Origin: Dermanyssus gallinae
Taxonomy: Eukaryota > Arthropoda > Arachnida > Mesostigmata > Dermanyssidae
DNA: 64,000 bases
NCBI GenBank assembly: GCA_003439945.1
Contig: QVRM01002189.1
Coordinates: forward strand, 1,936,501-2,000,500
Direction of reading: 5' to 3'
Shown here: piece by piece, positions 46,362 to 60,107 of the stretch
How positions within the stretch are numbered: the first letter of the stretch is position 1
Layout of the letters: each line of letters opens with the position of its first letter
Notes under the pieces: generated by a model
What the model saw: the letters and a program-made list of their open reading frames with translations, nothing else
What the model was told of the DNA's origin: nothing
Database searches by the model: none
Position numbers and translations under genes: made by a program

Positions 46362-47580
46362 CGAGGGCGGATCGGCAATTTTCAGTGCTTTGGATTTTAT
46401 TTGACTTAATGTGTTTCGATTTGTTTTGCTGAGAGACACCATTTATTAGCTACACACAGGTCAAATACCACGAAAACACATAGCGGCGTTATTGCTTAAA
46501 TAATTTAAAGCAAAAGTAATTTTGAACGGGGTTTAGTGACTTTTAAGGTGCAGAAGATGGCATCTATATATGGGAGCATCTGCGAAACGAATCTGCATCA
46601 AGTTTTGTGTTAGAAACCAAATCTTATGTTACACAGTGGAAAAAATGTTACATGCTTTTTATGGTGATCAAGCAGTATTCCAAAACACTGCGTATACGTG
46701 GCACCATCGATTTCACGACGGACGTGAAAAGACCGAAGCTGATCCTCGTTCAGGAAGTCTTTCAGTTTCAATAACGGAAGAAAACGTTGGAAAAAATTGT
46801 GATATTCTACTCAGCAAACCCCAAAGTACTATCAGAAACATAACTGATGAATTGGGTATACCCTATGATTCAGTTGTAATATTCTTGATTAATATTTTAT
46901 GCATCAGAAGGCTGGTAGCAGTTCAATCCAAAAATGTCGAAATTGCAGGAAATAAAAGGCTCTCCGAAATAAACTTTTAGCCAGCAGCAGAAAACCCTGG
47001 ATTGCTTCAGAGAGTGATTACAGGAGACAGGATATGGCTAGATGGCTACGACACCGAGACTAATCATCTCAGCGGTGCTTCCAAAGAGAGGGTTGATTGA
47101 AGAAATTCAGACAGCGCAGATTCAACACCAAGTTTCTACTGAACTTTTGTTTCGAACTAAAAGGGAATCTTGCTCCACGAATGTATGTCACCTGGTTGTA
47201 CAATCCACTAGGAGTCCTACCGCGAAATATTAGAAACATTGCGCGAGCACGTTCGACGTAAGAAGCCTGTATCTTGCGCTCACTCTAGGCAAACAAACTA
47301 TGGATCCTGCGTCAGGACAACGTACCAACGCACGCATTGTTCGGAATTCGAAATAGTTGATGAACATTTTAATTTTATTAAAAAGAGGCAACGTTTTGAG
47401 GCTATAGAAGCAAAGAAATATTGCAGAAGCAGCTCAATTCAATTCCAGAAGACGCGTTTAAAAATATTCGAAGAGTGGGATACAGGGTGACACAATGCAT
47501 TGCAGCGGGTCGAAGCTTTTTAGTATTTATTTTATCTTCTCATGTTTAAAAAAATGTGTATCAGAGCTCTATCCGCCTTG
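46362..47580 (+). mobile_element. decayed mariner element
   Basis: A 1,219-bp element between TA dinucleotides at 46,360-46,361 and 47,581-47,582. The ends are imperfect inverted repeats: CGAGGGCGGATCGGC at the left against CAAGGCGGATAGAGC when the right end is reverse-complemented. It contains a broken mariner transposase. It begins right after a short TA tract. Its decay is much greater than that of the mariner at 60 kb, and the two proteins differ throughout, so they come from separate invasions. Confidence 0.8.
46570..47490 (+). pseudogene. mariner transposase, broken, third catalytic residue deleted
   Basis: ATG 46,570 opens C-I-K-F-C-V-R-N, the mariner N-terminal helix-turn-helix, followed by D-P-R-S-G-S-L-S and E-N-V (linker). 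A stop at 46,978 interrupts it. The same frame continues with R-V-I-T-G-D-R-I-W, keeping the first catalytic Asp. After a frameshift, L-W-I-L-R-Q-D-N-V-P-T-H-A (near 47,310) keeps the second. The segment that should carry Y-S-P-D-L-A-P-C-D is absent: the sequence passes directly to R-F-E-A-I-E-A and an F-E-E-W-D-T C-terminal block (47,390-47,490). So at least one stop, one frameshift and an internal deletion inactivate it. Confidence 0.8.
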
Positions 47581-47589
47581 TATATGTGG

Positions 47590-49570
47590 AGGAATAAGGT
47601 CAACTAGTAAGCGAAATCGAAGCTTCAGTTATACATGTTGCAGCTATTTCTCTCCACCGAGTTTTTCTTATATTAGTCGCTGCATTTGTTTGACCTGCTG
47701 CCCCTCGTATCGGCGCGTCAGACAACCATGATAAACTACCACAATGAATCGAGTGAGAAGATTCTGTCAAATGAGCAGCTGTAGCACGGTAAGAAACCAA
47801 AAAGATGGGGACACGGAAGCCTCGGCATCGTCTTTTTCTACGTCCGGCGTGATTTTAGATATAAATACGCTCACATATAGTGAGTTAGTACAGTACAGAC
47901 TGGCCGCCTTCCGACTGACCACCCTAGCAGCCGTTCCCGCGCGCCGGGCCACCCCATCGTGCCCCGACGGCAGCCTCTCGTTTAGGGGCAGGTTTTTTCA
48001 TGTCCCCCCATGAACCCGAGCAGATAAAAGGATGAGTAGCACGAAACCGAGAGACGAGATGTACGTGGGCAAAAGACGTGCGAGAGAGAGAAAGAGAGAG
48101 TGAGAGAGGGATAGAGAAAGAGAGAGAGAGATGGGGAGAGAGAGGCGTTGAAGGACGAACGCAAGGGGCCACGACGCTAGCAGCACACAGCGGGCGAGTT
48201 TGGCTGTATCATGAGCCAGCTACCGAGCAGTTGCGTACGTAGGAAAGTGAACAAAACGGCCCGGTGCCCGTTGATGGTGGGAAGGTCGTCAGATGGCGCC
48301 CGCGCGCCCCCACCCTTCGGCATGCGTGTTGCTGCGAGCCGCCGAGCGCCAAGGAACGCCGGCCGGTCGTGGGGCTACGGAGGTTTTCCCTGTTCCCAGC
48401 ACCGCTGTCGCCGCCATCGTCGTCATTGTTGTCGTCGTCGTTGTCGTCGTTGTTCCGGGCTGCGCGCGATGGCCCACGCCATCAATTACAGTTAACCCCT
48501 GCCACCACATCCGCCCGTTGCTCTTTCGTTGCAGTTGCCCGCGTGGTTCCGACTGCGACCCACTACTTGTGCCCACCAGCTCACACGCCATTCACCCATT
48601 CGGGTCGTTTGTTTGCCTTCCTCCCTACCTCCCTCCCTTCCTCCCTCCCTGCGTCCTCGCATCCCTGCGTCGCCTCCTGCCGGACTGCTGGACTGCCCCA
48701 CGATGAGCCCCTCGGTGTTGTCGCTCTTCTGCTCTGTACGTAGCAAGAGGTCGGAAACGAGACAGAGACTGACATGGAGATCGACATGTAGCGCAAAAGA
48801 GACAGTGAAAGAAAGACATAAGCTGGGTCATACTAAACATCGAACAAAAAAAAAACAAGAAACAGAGCGAGCAGAGAGAGAGAGAGAACGCGCGCGCAAG
48901 AAAGAGAGTGAGAAAATACAGGAGATTGCGAACAGTCTTTAGGACTTACCTCCAAGCAAGATGCAGGCATGGAACCGGAGCCTTCTCGACCGTTGCACTG
49001 TCCCGATGCCCGCGTTGGCCAAATCGGCAGATTACCGAGAACGGAACCCGGATTCGATGATTATACACTGCGTTTACTGTTGGGCTTGTTCGATCATCGC
49101 AGGTAAACAAACTACATCTAACAAAACATGCGTTTAGGATTCTGTGCAACGCACCCAATAGAAGGACAAACGACATTAGTCATACTGAAGCCTCCTAGAA
49201 TTGCCTTTTACACTAATTTGCTTGCGACTATCATAAGGAGACCAGTGTGTGTCCACACTTATAGTTACCGCCCACCCTTGCATGTGTTGCCTTGCCTAGA
49301 GACCTCTTCAGAAAGAAAGCTGCCTGCTGAGTGGCTTTCTGAATGAATGACATCGGTGTCATGGTTATTGTGCGTCGGCGCTATTTGAAACGATACATCG
49401 TCACACAATTTTGTCCTGCTCGATTTATTTGACGCTGGTAGAAATTTGCTATCTATGTGCTATCTCTTCACCTGGCCAACAGTGGTTGTGCCGTATAGAA
49501 ATCCAATTACTGCTGTATACCCCCCCCCCCCCTGGTGGGAAATAAAAACCCGCAACGTGTTGCTTGGTTT
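47590..49570. other. no supported gene
   Basis: GC-rich and purine/pyrimidine-biased sequence with GA runs (48,082-48,132), GTC/GTT triplets (48,417-48,453) and CCT-rich tracts (48,615-48,650). Long frames are open in several phases on both strands and have no motifs. Confidence 0.4.
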
Positions 49571-49582
49571 TTGCCTTTTGAA

Positions 49583-49757
49583 ATGCCCAGTTCACGAGAA
49601 GAGGTGGAGGGTGAAATCAAATTAGCGGCCCGGGTCTTGTTGTCAGATTGCCGACTGTCACTGCCCGAGCACGCTAGGCTGCTATCGGCAACATTTGCAC
49701 TGCTGAGAGGCGCAGAGTCGGTTTGGCCTAGAGCTCCACTGTCGTCAGCAAAGACAG
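49583..49757 (+). CDS. candidate first coding exon
   Basis: Not recognised. ATG 49,583 in good context (A at -3) opens 58 codons up to a donor-like ACAG|GTATTG at 49,757/49,758. The peptide reads like ordinary globular protein (E-E-V-E-G-E-I-K-L-A-A-R-V-L-L, then L-P-E-H-A-R-L-L-S-A-T-F) with no low-complexity bias. The exon would end after one base of a codon. I could not find a partner exon of matching phase. The opposite strand is open too, so confidence is low. Confidence 0.25.
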
Positions 49758-50037
49758 GTATTGATTGCACCATCTACTATTTCCATACGATCCGCTCACC
49801 ACCGCGTACTCGCTGCAAGCGTAACCTAGCGTAAACTTGACGACTGCCACGTCAAACTAGTATTCCATTAGTTCGAAACTGACCCAGTACGAAACAACCG
49901 CATTTCTCGTGTACTCGCTTAAGCGTAGTAGTGATAGTTTGAGTCTCGCTCAATCAGGCGAAACCGAATTTATGCAGTATCAGCTCATATTTTCAAGCAA
50001 TAAACTAGCGGCAGTGGCTAGCCAAATAAATATTTGG

Positions 50038-50060
50038 CAACAACAACAACAACAACAAAA
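50038..50060. repeat. (CAA)n microsatellite
   Basis: About seven CAA units, the complement of the GTT tracts elsewhere in the right third of the window. Confidence 0.9.
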
Positions 50061-50998
50061 ACTAGAGAAGCAAGCAGTTGACGTGCACTCGACGCAATGG
50101 GGATAGTTTGACATGCCAGAGACTGAAACGAGATTTATGATCATGATTTAAAATTGCTATGTTTGCGTTATCTAAATAAAATCTTATACACAGAATGTAC
50201 TAAAGGGGCAAATTTATAGTCCAGTTGCATTCCTGCTAGACTTTAATTTTTGACAATCTGATTACGATTTTGGCGTGTTTGTGCATGCCATATCGTAGTC
50301 GAGGAGAACCCGTCAAAATTGCCACTGCTATTTAACTCCGCCATACTACCCCAACAGTATTGATATCATCAAATATATTTGCGTTTCATATCGCTAGCTG
50401 CTATTAGCTGCGTCGTTATGCGTCTTTCTGACAAAAAGGTGACTTGTGTAGACATACTTATGACGCAAATACGTATCAATAAATATTGGGTCGCCATAGC
50501 AGCCCTGGCGGAATATACATATATGATAAGGTTACCAGTAAACATGGAAGTGTTCTTTTTGTCCAGTCAGAAAGAGTAAGTGATACACTGACCGGCTAGT
50601 TATCTTTCGCCGTCGCACGGCAGCGGAAGACTACAGCTGTGGAAACTCAGATCACAAACAGTCTACATACACGCAACAGCCGTCTAGCATACGACATGGC
50701 GGCGTAGCTACACGGTATGCGTATAGCGTAGCTACCCGCTACGTTTATTCACCTTCATGAACATACGTACACCTCTAAATAGGTCATGATGCTTTGCATG
50801 TTCGCCCTCATTCGGGCGAGCGATTATGGCACTCTCTGCCTGCTAGCCTGCTGTCTGCATGTTGCTTTTCAGGCTCCGGCACAACTCTTTTGCGAGGAGG
50901 CACACGATGGAACACGGTGCAGGCTGCTGACTGCCATGAGCGGTATGCAGCTCAACGATCACAGAACAGTGTACTGTTCGCACCTGTCTACACCAGTC

Positions 50999-51113
50999 TG
51001 ACCCTGTTGTCTGTACCTGTATGACCCTGTTGTGTGTACCTGTATGACCCTGTTGTCTGTACCTGTACGACCCTTTTGTCTGTACCTCTCTGACCCTGTT
51101 GTCTGTAGTCGTG
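50999..51113. repeat. 23-bp minisatellite, about five copies
   Basis: The unit TGACCCTGTTGTCTGTACCT plus GTA begins at 50,999, 51,022, 51,045, 51,068 and 51,091. Copies 1-3 differ at one base, the fourth carries several changes and the fifth decays at its end. The surrounding frames on both strands simply reflect the repeat. Confidence 0.95.
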
Positions 51114-51420
51114 AGGTGAGTCGTCGAGGGGCCAAGCCGACGAGGCCGGGGGGGGGGCGCGGTTGAGGTCGTCAAGTTGCTTGCGTCTGCTTGCTACTCG
51201 TGATATGGTACGGACAATCGGCGGCCGCGTGCCGCCGCCGCGGCGACAATCGTCGAGGCGCGTCGTACAGTGTTGTACAGCTTCGTACAGCGGGGGCAAC
51301 GAGTAGCTAGTAGTAGTTACACGTACATCGTATATCGTGTCGTATATCGTTGTCGATGTACCTACCTACCTACCTACCTGTCGTCGATTTGCTATTCCTC
51401 GGCCGGTCGGTCGGGGGCGT

Positions 51421-51474
51421 CTGCTGTTGTTGTTGTTGTTGTTGTTGTTGCTGCTTCTGCTGCTGCTGCTGCTG
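51421..51474. repeat. (GTT)n/(CTG)n triplet tract
   Basis: GTT units pass into CTG/CTT units. One base substitution per unit separates the two halves. Confidence 0.93.
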
Positions 51475-51718
51475 TTTTCTGGCCAACCCGCTTGCTTCTG
51501 CTGCTCTATGCGACATGCGCGACCGACAACGCTCTCGTCGACAGCTCACTCAGGCATGCTTATTGTTCGATGGAACAAGCATTCCTTTCTCGTTCTCGTT
51601 CGTTGTCATCCGCTGTCGCGTCTGCTTCCTTCTGTCGGCTGTAGCTGGGCGGGGGGGAGGGGGGACAGGCCGTGCCACAATAACAATAGAGTCAAAGAAC
51701 AGCAATAGCAACAACTGC

Positions 51719-51802
51719 AACGAAAACAACAACAACAACAATAACAACAACAACAATAACAATGAAAACAACAACAACAAGAGTGATGACAGCAACAACA
51801 AC
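51719..51802. repeat. (AAC)n-rich triplet tract
   Basis: AAC units interrupted by AAT and GAA triplets. It gives long Asn/Thr/Gln frames on this strand and Leu/Val frames on the other. Neither is evidence of a gene. Confidence 0.93.
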
Positions 51803-52232
51803 ATCAACAGTGATGACAGCAACAATCGAAACGGCGATTTCGACAACCGCCGCACCCGACAACACGTAAATACTACAAAATACGGTTGAATTAAAGATAG
51901 CATGCAATGGGATTCGACTTCCATTTTGTTGACATCACATTCGGCCTTGCTTGGTATTATAGTACGTGTTAGCCATAATCACAAGCGGTAATATTTTGAA
52001 TTATTTATTAAATTATTATTTTTATTCAGTTATTACAATTACGACGTATGATTGTATAAAGCAGGTCATCATGCTCTGCTCGCTACCTTTCAATTTATGG
52101 CACTTATAGTATAGAAGCCGCACTTCCTCTACTTCCTCTACTAATATTAAATTAATTATTTTGAATTATTTGTCCTATCTTCATTTTGTAGAGATACGCG
52201 TCTTTCAGGTTAGCGTCAATATTTTATATGTA

Positions 52233-52234
<2 letters not shown>

Positions 52235-52317
<83 letters not shown>
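52235..52317. repeat. long (TA)n microsatellite
   Basis: 73 bp of pure TA, then TATG interruptions to 52,317. Confidence 0.96.
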
Positions 52318-52349
52318 GTGCTCAGTTGCATACGTCAATACCACCATAG

Positions 52350-54257
<1,908 letters not shown>

Positions 54258-55900
54258 CCGTTATTAATATTGTTATTGTCGTTGTTGTTGTTGCCCTTGC
54301 ATTTCGACTAGTGTCGTAGCTCGCAGGTGTTATTAGATCTGCAGCAGTGTTGTTCTTGCTGCCGTTGGTGATGCTACATACTGCCGTCGTTTGCGGATTC
54401 GTCGTCTCGATCGACTCCCGGTATTGTCGGTGGTCTTTGAAAGGAAGCTGTCAGTCAGCCTTTGACCATTTGGTCAAAGCTACCCGCTGCGCCTCTTCAC
54501 GACCTCTACGTAGTTCTTTTCGATCATCCTTTTTTTCTTGCGGCGAGGTCGTGCTGCTGTCAACGACCTTCTTCAATCAAGAGACTACAGAAAAAGACAA
54601 ACGAGCAGGCGGCCTCTTTCTGAACGGATTGGACGTACAAAGACATCGTTCTCCTTTGCTCTCTGGTGAACGATCGTCGGGCAGACGTACGGGCAGAGTC
54701 GTGTGTACGCCGAGCCCAGGCCACCACCTCGATGCTCATCTGTCCGCTCGCAGAGAGAGACATACACTCGCTTAAAGTTGTTTCCAAATATTAGCGAATG
54801 TTCGGCATTTTCGGATGCCACATTTGCTAGTCGTATCACGTTGTATCAATATGACTGCCATCGTCCCGCGAGCGGCGACTGTCGCAGCGCCAAATCAGCG
54901 TCTAACCAGTCCCAGTGCGGGGCTGTGGCAACCGTGTGACGAAAACAAGGTCTCCACTGCGAGACGAAAGTTTCGCTGTCTCGAACCAGCATGAGTGGCG
55001 ACATGAGTGGCGTCCCGGCTAAACGAAAATACTACACTGACTAACTTTTGCGTGCGTGAGGGTATGCGCTTGTCTCTGCGCCTGTTCGGGCACAACATCG
55101 AGATGACTACCATCTCTCTTTATCTCCCATGCGTATGCCATAGTAGATAAATACAATGTAGGATATATATATAAATATATGAGCACTTTTCATATTGTAT
55201 TGAAACGGTGACGTGTTACAGTGTTTAACGCACACATTTACATACGTTGGAACAATTTGCAAAGATCTATTTTAAATTTGTCTCGTACCAGGCGCACCTC
55301 GTCTCGCACCCGTCCGGTCCTCTTTTTTCGTTGAACGGCTCGTGGCAGTTTTAACCCGCCAAGAACATTTGGCGATATTCTGACCGTTCGTATAAACACA
55401 TTGTACAGACAACGCTGAGATACAACCACGAGGCCTTATTGCGTTCGATCTTCGCCAGTTCTGAAAGACAAGACACAACAGTACGCCTAATGTTCCCTTG
55501 GAAACGCTTTGCTAGAAACTTGCTAGGAAATGGAACACTTCCTCGGCGAAACAGTTTGTACATGAAGGCTGCCGCCTTAAGCTGACGACCAACTCGAGTC
55601 TGACCACTCGTAGACGCTCGCGGTCTGCACGTTTAGGGGTTAAGCGTTCCCATGACGGCACACATAATGCTGCATGGAGATGTACAGTGGAAAACGCGAC
55701 ATAAAAGACGTCAGAGCAATTCGCATGCAGCCACTAAATTTGACAGTGCGGTTGGTCCCGCCGTCAACTCCTTAATTAGCCTGGCTCAGCGGCTGAAATT
55801 TGTCCAACAACAACGACAACAACAGCAACAACGACGACGACAACAATGGTAGGTTGTTTCTTGCCGTATCAAGCTATTAGCCCACTTAGCTTGGCACAGT

Positions 55901-55943
55901 AGGTCACTTAGAGTCTACATCCTGAACCTGCTCTAAGTGACCT
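55901..55943. repeat. 13-bp inverted repeat of AGGTCA-type sites
   Basis: AGGTCACTTAGAG at 55,901-55,913 and its exact reverse complement at 55,931-55,943, with a 17-nt loop. Each arm starts with AGGTCA, the half-site of nuclear receptors. The spacing is wide for a dimer site, so a simple hairpin is an equally good reading. Confidence 0.7.
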
Positions 55944-56281
55944 TGTAGTCGCAAGGCATATGGACAAATATCGAATGTACGATTTTTGACGAAAATCGCG
56001 TGGCGGCTACAGTTTACTTTAGAACAAAAAAAAGCCCCATCAATAGAAGTCGAACATCAAACAATTGGCGAACAAAGCTTAGAAAAATGCGTATACAAAA
56101 GTGTTCAAAACAGGCGGTGTAGAACAAGCCGTGTAAACCCTAAGGCGTGGTGGTAAGTATTTACTATTACGTGCGACACAAACCGAGCAGGCGTCCGAGG
56201 ATTTGCTCTCATGGACGCGTGTCATAATCATTCGTGGAAAAGCTCTCTTCGATGTGGCAATCGACAACTGCTACTACCACT

Positions 56282-56282
<1 letters not shown>

Positions 56283-56321
<39 letters not shown>
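56283..56321. repeat. (GTT)n microsatellite
   Basis: Thirteen GTT units followed by CTG triplets. Confidence 0.95.
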
Positions 56322-57065
56322 CTGCTGCTGTTGCTGTAACTAACCTTGTAAGCGTCTTGACGAAAGCGAAGATAGCTAATTGCACTCGTGGCTTCGTACC
56401 TAGCAACACATACATATATGTATATACTCCTACCGATACGGCATCTGGTGTAGCAGCGGTGTTAACCACGGGCCTGCGGCCTGCTTAACGACGCTGGCAG
56501 ACAACGGCCGCCCCAATAGGCGACTGGCGTAAGATCCTACGTAGAAGTGACATCGCTGGCAGCACGGCTGAGGGTGGACATTGGCAGATGGTGTAAACGT
56601 TGTTGTCGTCGTTGTTGTTGCTTCTGCTGCTGCTGCTGTAGCTGCTGTCAAGGCCAGTAAGAACCCGATTTGTTCTTTTCGAGTGCCAAGTTCCATTCAC
56701 GACGTATGTCGTCTCGAATAGTTTTTACTTCTTTGCGAATAATGTATTCCGCATACTAAACAAAGCCTGCTTAGCAGCGGCTTAGCGACCAGATGATATC
56801 AGTGAAGAAGGACGCCTAATCAATCGATGGCGGTGGTATTTGTGTGTATGCGCCGCGCTATCATAACCGTATGCCTTTGGACGACAGAACACGATGTTGC
56901 CGATTAATACCTTATGAATCGATTGATTTATTCGCTTGATGGGTGTGTGTGTCTACACATATCATCACCCTTCTTTTATATCAGCTATATAACTATAACG
57001 CTACAGTGCGGTGGTGCACATTAAAGGTATTTTTTATCCGTCGTAGTCTCTGTACCTCGTTCCAG

Positions 57066-57137
57066 GTGGTTAACAGCGAGAGGCAGTCAAGCGAAAAGCT
57101 AGACTCTCCTTTGCCGTGCTATTCTACTGCAAACTGA
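57066..57137 (+). CDS. candidate terminal exon
   Basis: Not recognised. A good acceptor (pyrimidine-rich stretch ending CTCGTTCCAG at 57,065) is followed by 23 open codons in frame 0 to a TGA at 57,135-57,137. AATAAA lies at 57,375-57,380, about 240 nt downstream. The other two frames close after 2 and 11 codons. No upstream exon with matching phase was identified. It could be the end of a gene that starts near 49.6 kb, but that exon ends in a different phase, so at least one further exon would be needed. Confidence 0.22.
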   Translation: MVNSERQSSEKLDSPLPCYSTAN

Positions 57138-57710
57138 TAATAACCGGCGTTATTAGGAAAGACAACTTTTTAAGTTGTCTAGAACGCTGCAGAAACTCCT
57201 ATGAACTCCTGCAGGCTGCAGAAAACTTCTCCTGCAGGCTGTGCTTGCAATGGAGGGACCCCTTTTGTGCAGTCTTGTTGCTGCTTATTTAATGGTGTAG
57301 ATAAATATAACATACGTGGTAATAATGTTACGAGAAGCACTCTCTGGCGTAAATTACTCTTGAAAGGCATGTTAAATAAAGATTAAAATGATATAAAATG
57401 TTGGCGGTTGAGCAACTGCAAGACCTTACCACAAGAGGTTGCGCCATTGCGTTCGTACGAGACGTCTGGCACAAAAACTAGGCCCACCGTTTTTGAATTT
57501 ATAGGTCATGCAACTCTCTACAAAACGCTTATACTACCGGGTCGGTTGACTATGCATTCGTTACGAAAATTATTATTGAAAAGAACGGACTTTTACTTCG
57601 TTGCCGCGTGCCGCCGGATTGCCCGCGTCCACTCCTGTCCACCCTTTGTTTTCTGGAGACGAGATCAAAGCTAACCTGATCAGGGTAGCGTTCTTCCGAA
57701 GGCAAACTAT

Positions 57711-58154
57711 TTGTTACCACTTTGTGCAATTTTGTCCCTACGATTTCCTTTAAAGGGTCCCGCAAATGGCCCAAAAGACCTTAGAAGCCAACTGTTCGTG
57801 ACGATTATCTTTCCAAGTAACCTCGCTTTTATCTGCGTCGTAGTTTGCGGAACCATTTCAAAGCCTGTGGACCCGCGATTCCTAAGCTTTTTGAAGTCGT
57901 GCTTGGAGGGAGCAGCCGTTAAGCGGAGCTCTCTGCTGAGCGATATTACCGCATTCATTAGGCCTGGCGCCAAATCGCTCGCAGACCGTGGACGTTTGCC
58001 TTTGTCGGACGTGGCTAAGGTCTTCGGCTCGCTTCGGCCGGAAGTCTTTGTTAATACTATTCTCTATTCGGACGCTGAGAGAAGAGGACGTCGTAGATTG
58101 GTGGCTTTCGGAGTTCGACAAAGTAGGCAAGCCGCGATCGACCAACAAGTTTGA
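57711..58154 (+). CDS. unrecognised open frame, possible terminal exon
   Basis: A frame of 147 codons without a convincing start. From about 57,864 onwards it reads like globular protein (D-P-R-F-L-S-F-L-K-S-C-L, then L-P-L-S-D-V-A-K-V-F-G-S-L-R-P-E-V-F), preceded by a weak acceptor-like TTTCAAAG. It ends at TGA 58,152-58,154, with an AATAAA near 58,454. The minus strand is open across much of the same interval, so this may be chance or an old transposon piece. Confidence 0.2.
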   Translation: MLPLCAILSLRFPLKGPANGPKDLRSQLFVTIIFPSNLAFICVVVCGTISKPVDPRFLSFLKSCLEGAAVKRSSLLSDITAFIRPGAKSLADRGRLPLSDVAKVFGSLRPEVFVNTILYSDAERRGRRRLVAFGVRQSRQAAIDQQV

Positions 58155-58159
58155 TCAGA

Positions 58160-60050
58160 TTTAGTTTTCACCACAGTTCAACAATTCTACATTCGGTATG
58201 GCGCAGTTTAAAATTCGATTGACTACGCATAGCTTTTAAGCCGTCTCTCCCACAGCAAAAAAAAACGATATTTTGCCAATGTTTGGTGTTCTTCTGAAAT
58301 TCAGACTTGAACACACGAGGAAAATTAACGAGATAAAATGCAGCTTACGAGTCGGTCAATTTACAATGCATACTATAAACGCAGGTCCAACGCCTTGCAA
58401 TAATGCGTGTCTAATGCACAAAAACAGCATTTTTCTGCAGGGTAAAATTGGCTACGAATAAATAGTCTAGCGGTACATGCATACAGATAATTAACTTTTC
58501 ACACCAAAACTGCACTGGTAAAGACTAATGTGTGTGTTTTATCACTTCGTTAAGAATGTATGTCGACTCTAAATTTGCGAACGAGCGTGGTTTTTAAGAA
58601 TAAGCTGCAGGTTAATAAGGGTTTGCTTGGCATGCGCTAAAAAGAGTCAACTGTCGTACACAAAATGTGAACCCAGCCATTAGTAAATCGTGCGTCGGAA
58701 AAAATATTCTGTCCGCCATAGATTTTGGTTACTTCATCATCGTCGTGTGTTATTATTGTATATAAATTTGTGCAAAAGTTTATAGTTACTCGCCTACGTT
58801 TAAATATATTCTCCAAGCTTTAAACATATGTGCATATTCTAATTTAGTCAGGCTTCACGCAAGACTCCAGTGTTTGTGGAAGCAATTTATTTAGGAAAAT
58901 TCTTATTTTCTGGGTTGCTCGAATAGATGTAGGCCACGTAAGGGGTATTATAAGTTTGACAACCAAATTTAGCGTTTGACATAACGTGCGGTTGTACAAA
59001 AATACTGTGAACAGAACTGCAGATACGATACGTTATTGGTCAGCAGGTTTCCCGTAGTTCGTTAGTAAGACTTAGGCATTACGTCGGCAAGAGCAAGACC
59101 CGGCCGCCAGGAGGTCATTCCAAGATTTATCAATAAGAATTGATAAATCTTGGAAGTCTCTATTAATCATGCATGACGTAAAGTGGCTAATTTGAGTCGC
59201 ATTGATTGCGTGACAGACCACTTGTCGTCAGCAGGTCTTTATGTTGTTGTTTTTGTTGTCGCTTCTCTCCCGATTCCGAATCGATCTGCTCCCCTCGTCG
59301 CATCCCGTTCCCACGGGCAGGGCGCAGCTTTGAGTCACGCGATGTCCCGCGGTGCGCTCCTCTGCGCCGCTGTTCCTTCCTTCGGGACCGGTGCTCACCG
59401 ACAGCATGACCTGCATTCTCGCAGAAGATGAGACCTTCTCCCTATTCCTGGTGGTTCCTACGTCTAGTATGTTGGAAACCTAAGACACAGCAGGGAAACG
59501 CAACACAGCTGCGTCCGATCGAATTCCGGGCGCAGCAAATCTCAATCACTCACACATGCCTTTTTATCAAGCTTTGGTGCCAAAATATTTGAGAGAAATG
59601 TATATGGGGATCAAAGCACACAGTAAGAGAAGACGCAAAGGTAGTTAGTTGCTAATTAGTTGCTCGCTTAGCAAAATGCCAGCGTGTATAGGTTACGGCC
59701 TGTCTCATATTGCTCGCTTAGCGCATTGGCAGTTTTGGCGCCGCGTCATTTAGGCCTCGGAATCACGCACCTGTCACGTGAACCAAAATCAACAACACGA
59801 GCGAGCTACAAGACGCTTGTTTGGAGATGCTGCAACTTGCAGCGATTTGTTCCAACTTGCCCGGCAATACCAACTAATCTAGTCCTCTCGCATGTATATG
59901 ATATAGTGCCAAATCGGTAGTAATTCCTATCCCACGGCAACGTGTGACCTATACATGGAGCGCTCGTAGGCCAAAACAAGCAAGGCTCTCTAGCTTAACT
60001 AGATCGGAGATACACAAAAGCGAGATCTTTCGGCATGCACACCTATATGC
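58160..60050. other. no gene recognised
   Basis: AT-rich unique sequence with one hairpin (59,118-59,155). Short frames at 58,273-58,461 and 59,183-59,431 have no motif. Confidence 0.4.
59118..59155. repeat. perfect 16-bp hairpin with 6-nt loop
   Basis: TTCCAAGATTTATCAA at 59,118-59,133 is followed by loop TAAGAA and the exact reverse complement at 59,140-59,155. There is no nearby gene or T-run that would make it a terminator. Confidence 0.85.
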
Positions 60051-60055
60051 ACATA

Positions 60056-60084
60056 CGAGGTGTGTTCAAAAAGTATCGCGACTT
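60056..60084 (+). repeat. mariner terminal inverted repeat (transposase 3' side)
   Basis: 29 bp, exact reverse complement of 61,345-61,373; the binding site for the transposase. Confidence 0.95.
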
Positions 60085-60107
60085 GTGTTTTTTCAAAAAT
60101 TATTCAT

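Larger units (their letters stand above)
54300..57060. other. no supported gene
   Basis: A 142-codon plus frame (54,347-54,775) has no ATG at its start. Its first ATG (54,371) opens a hydrophobic stretch, but no motif or splice partner was found. Minus frames at 55,238-55,563 are also unrecognised. The interval contains an inverted repeat at 55,901-55,943 and GTT tracts. Confidence 0.35.

Noticed and set aside
48211..48942. Several 94-159-codon frames
   Set aside because: Low-complexity GTC, CCT and GA-rich sequence is open in many phases on both strands, and no motif is present.
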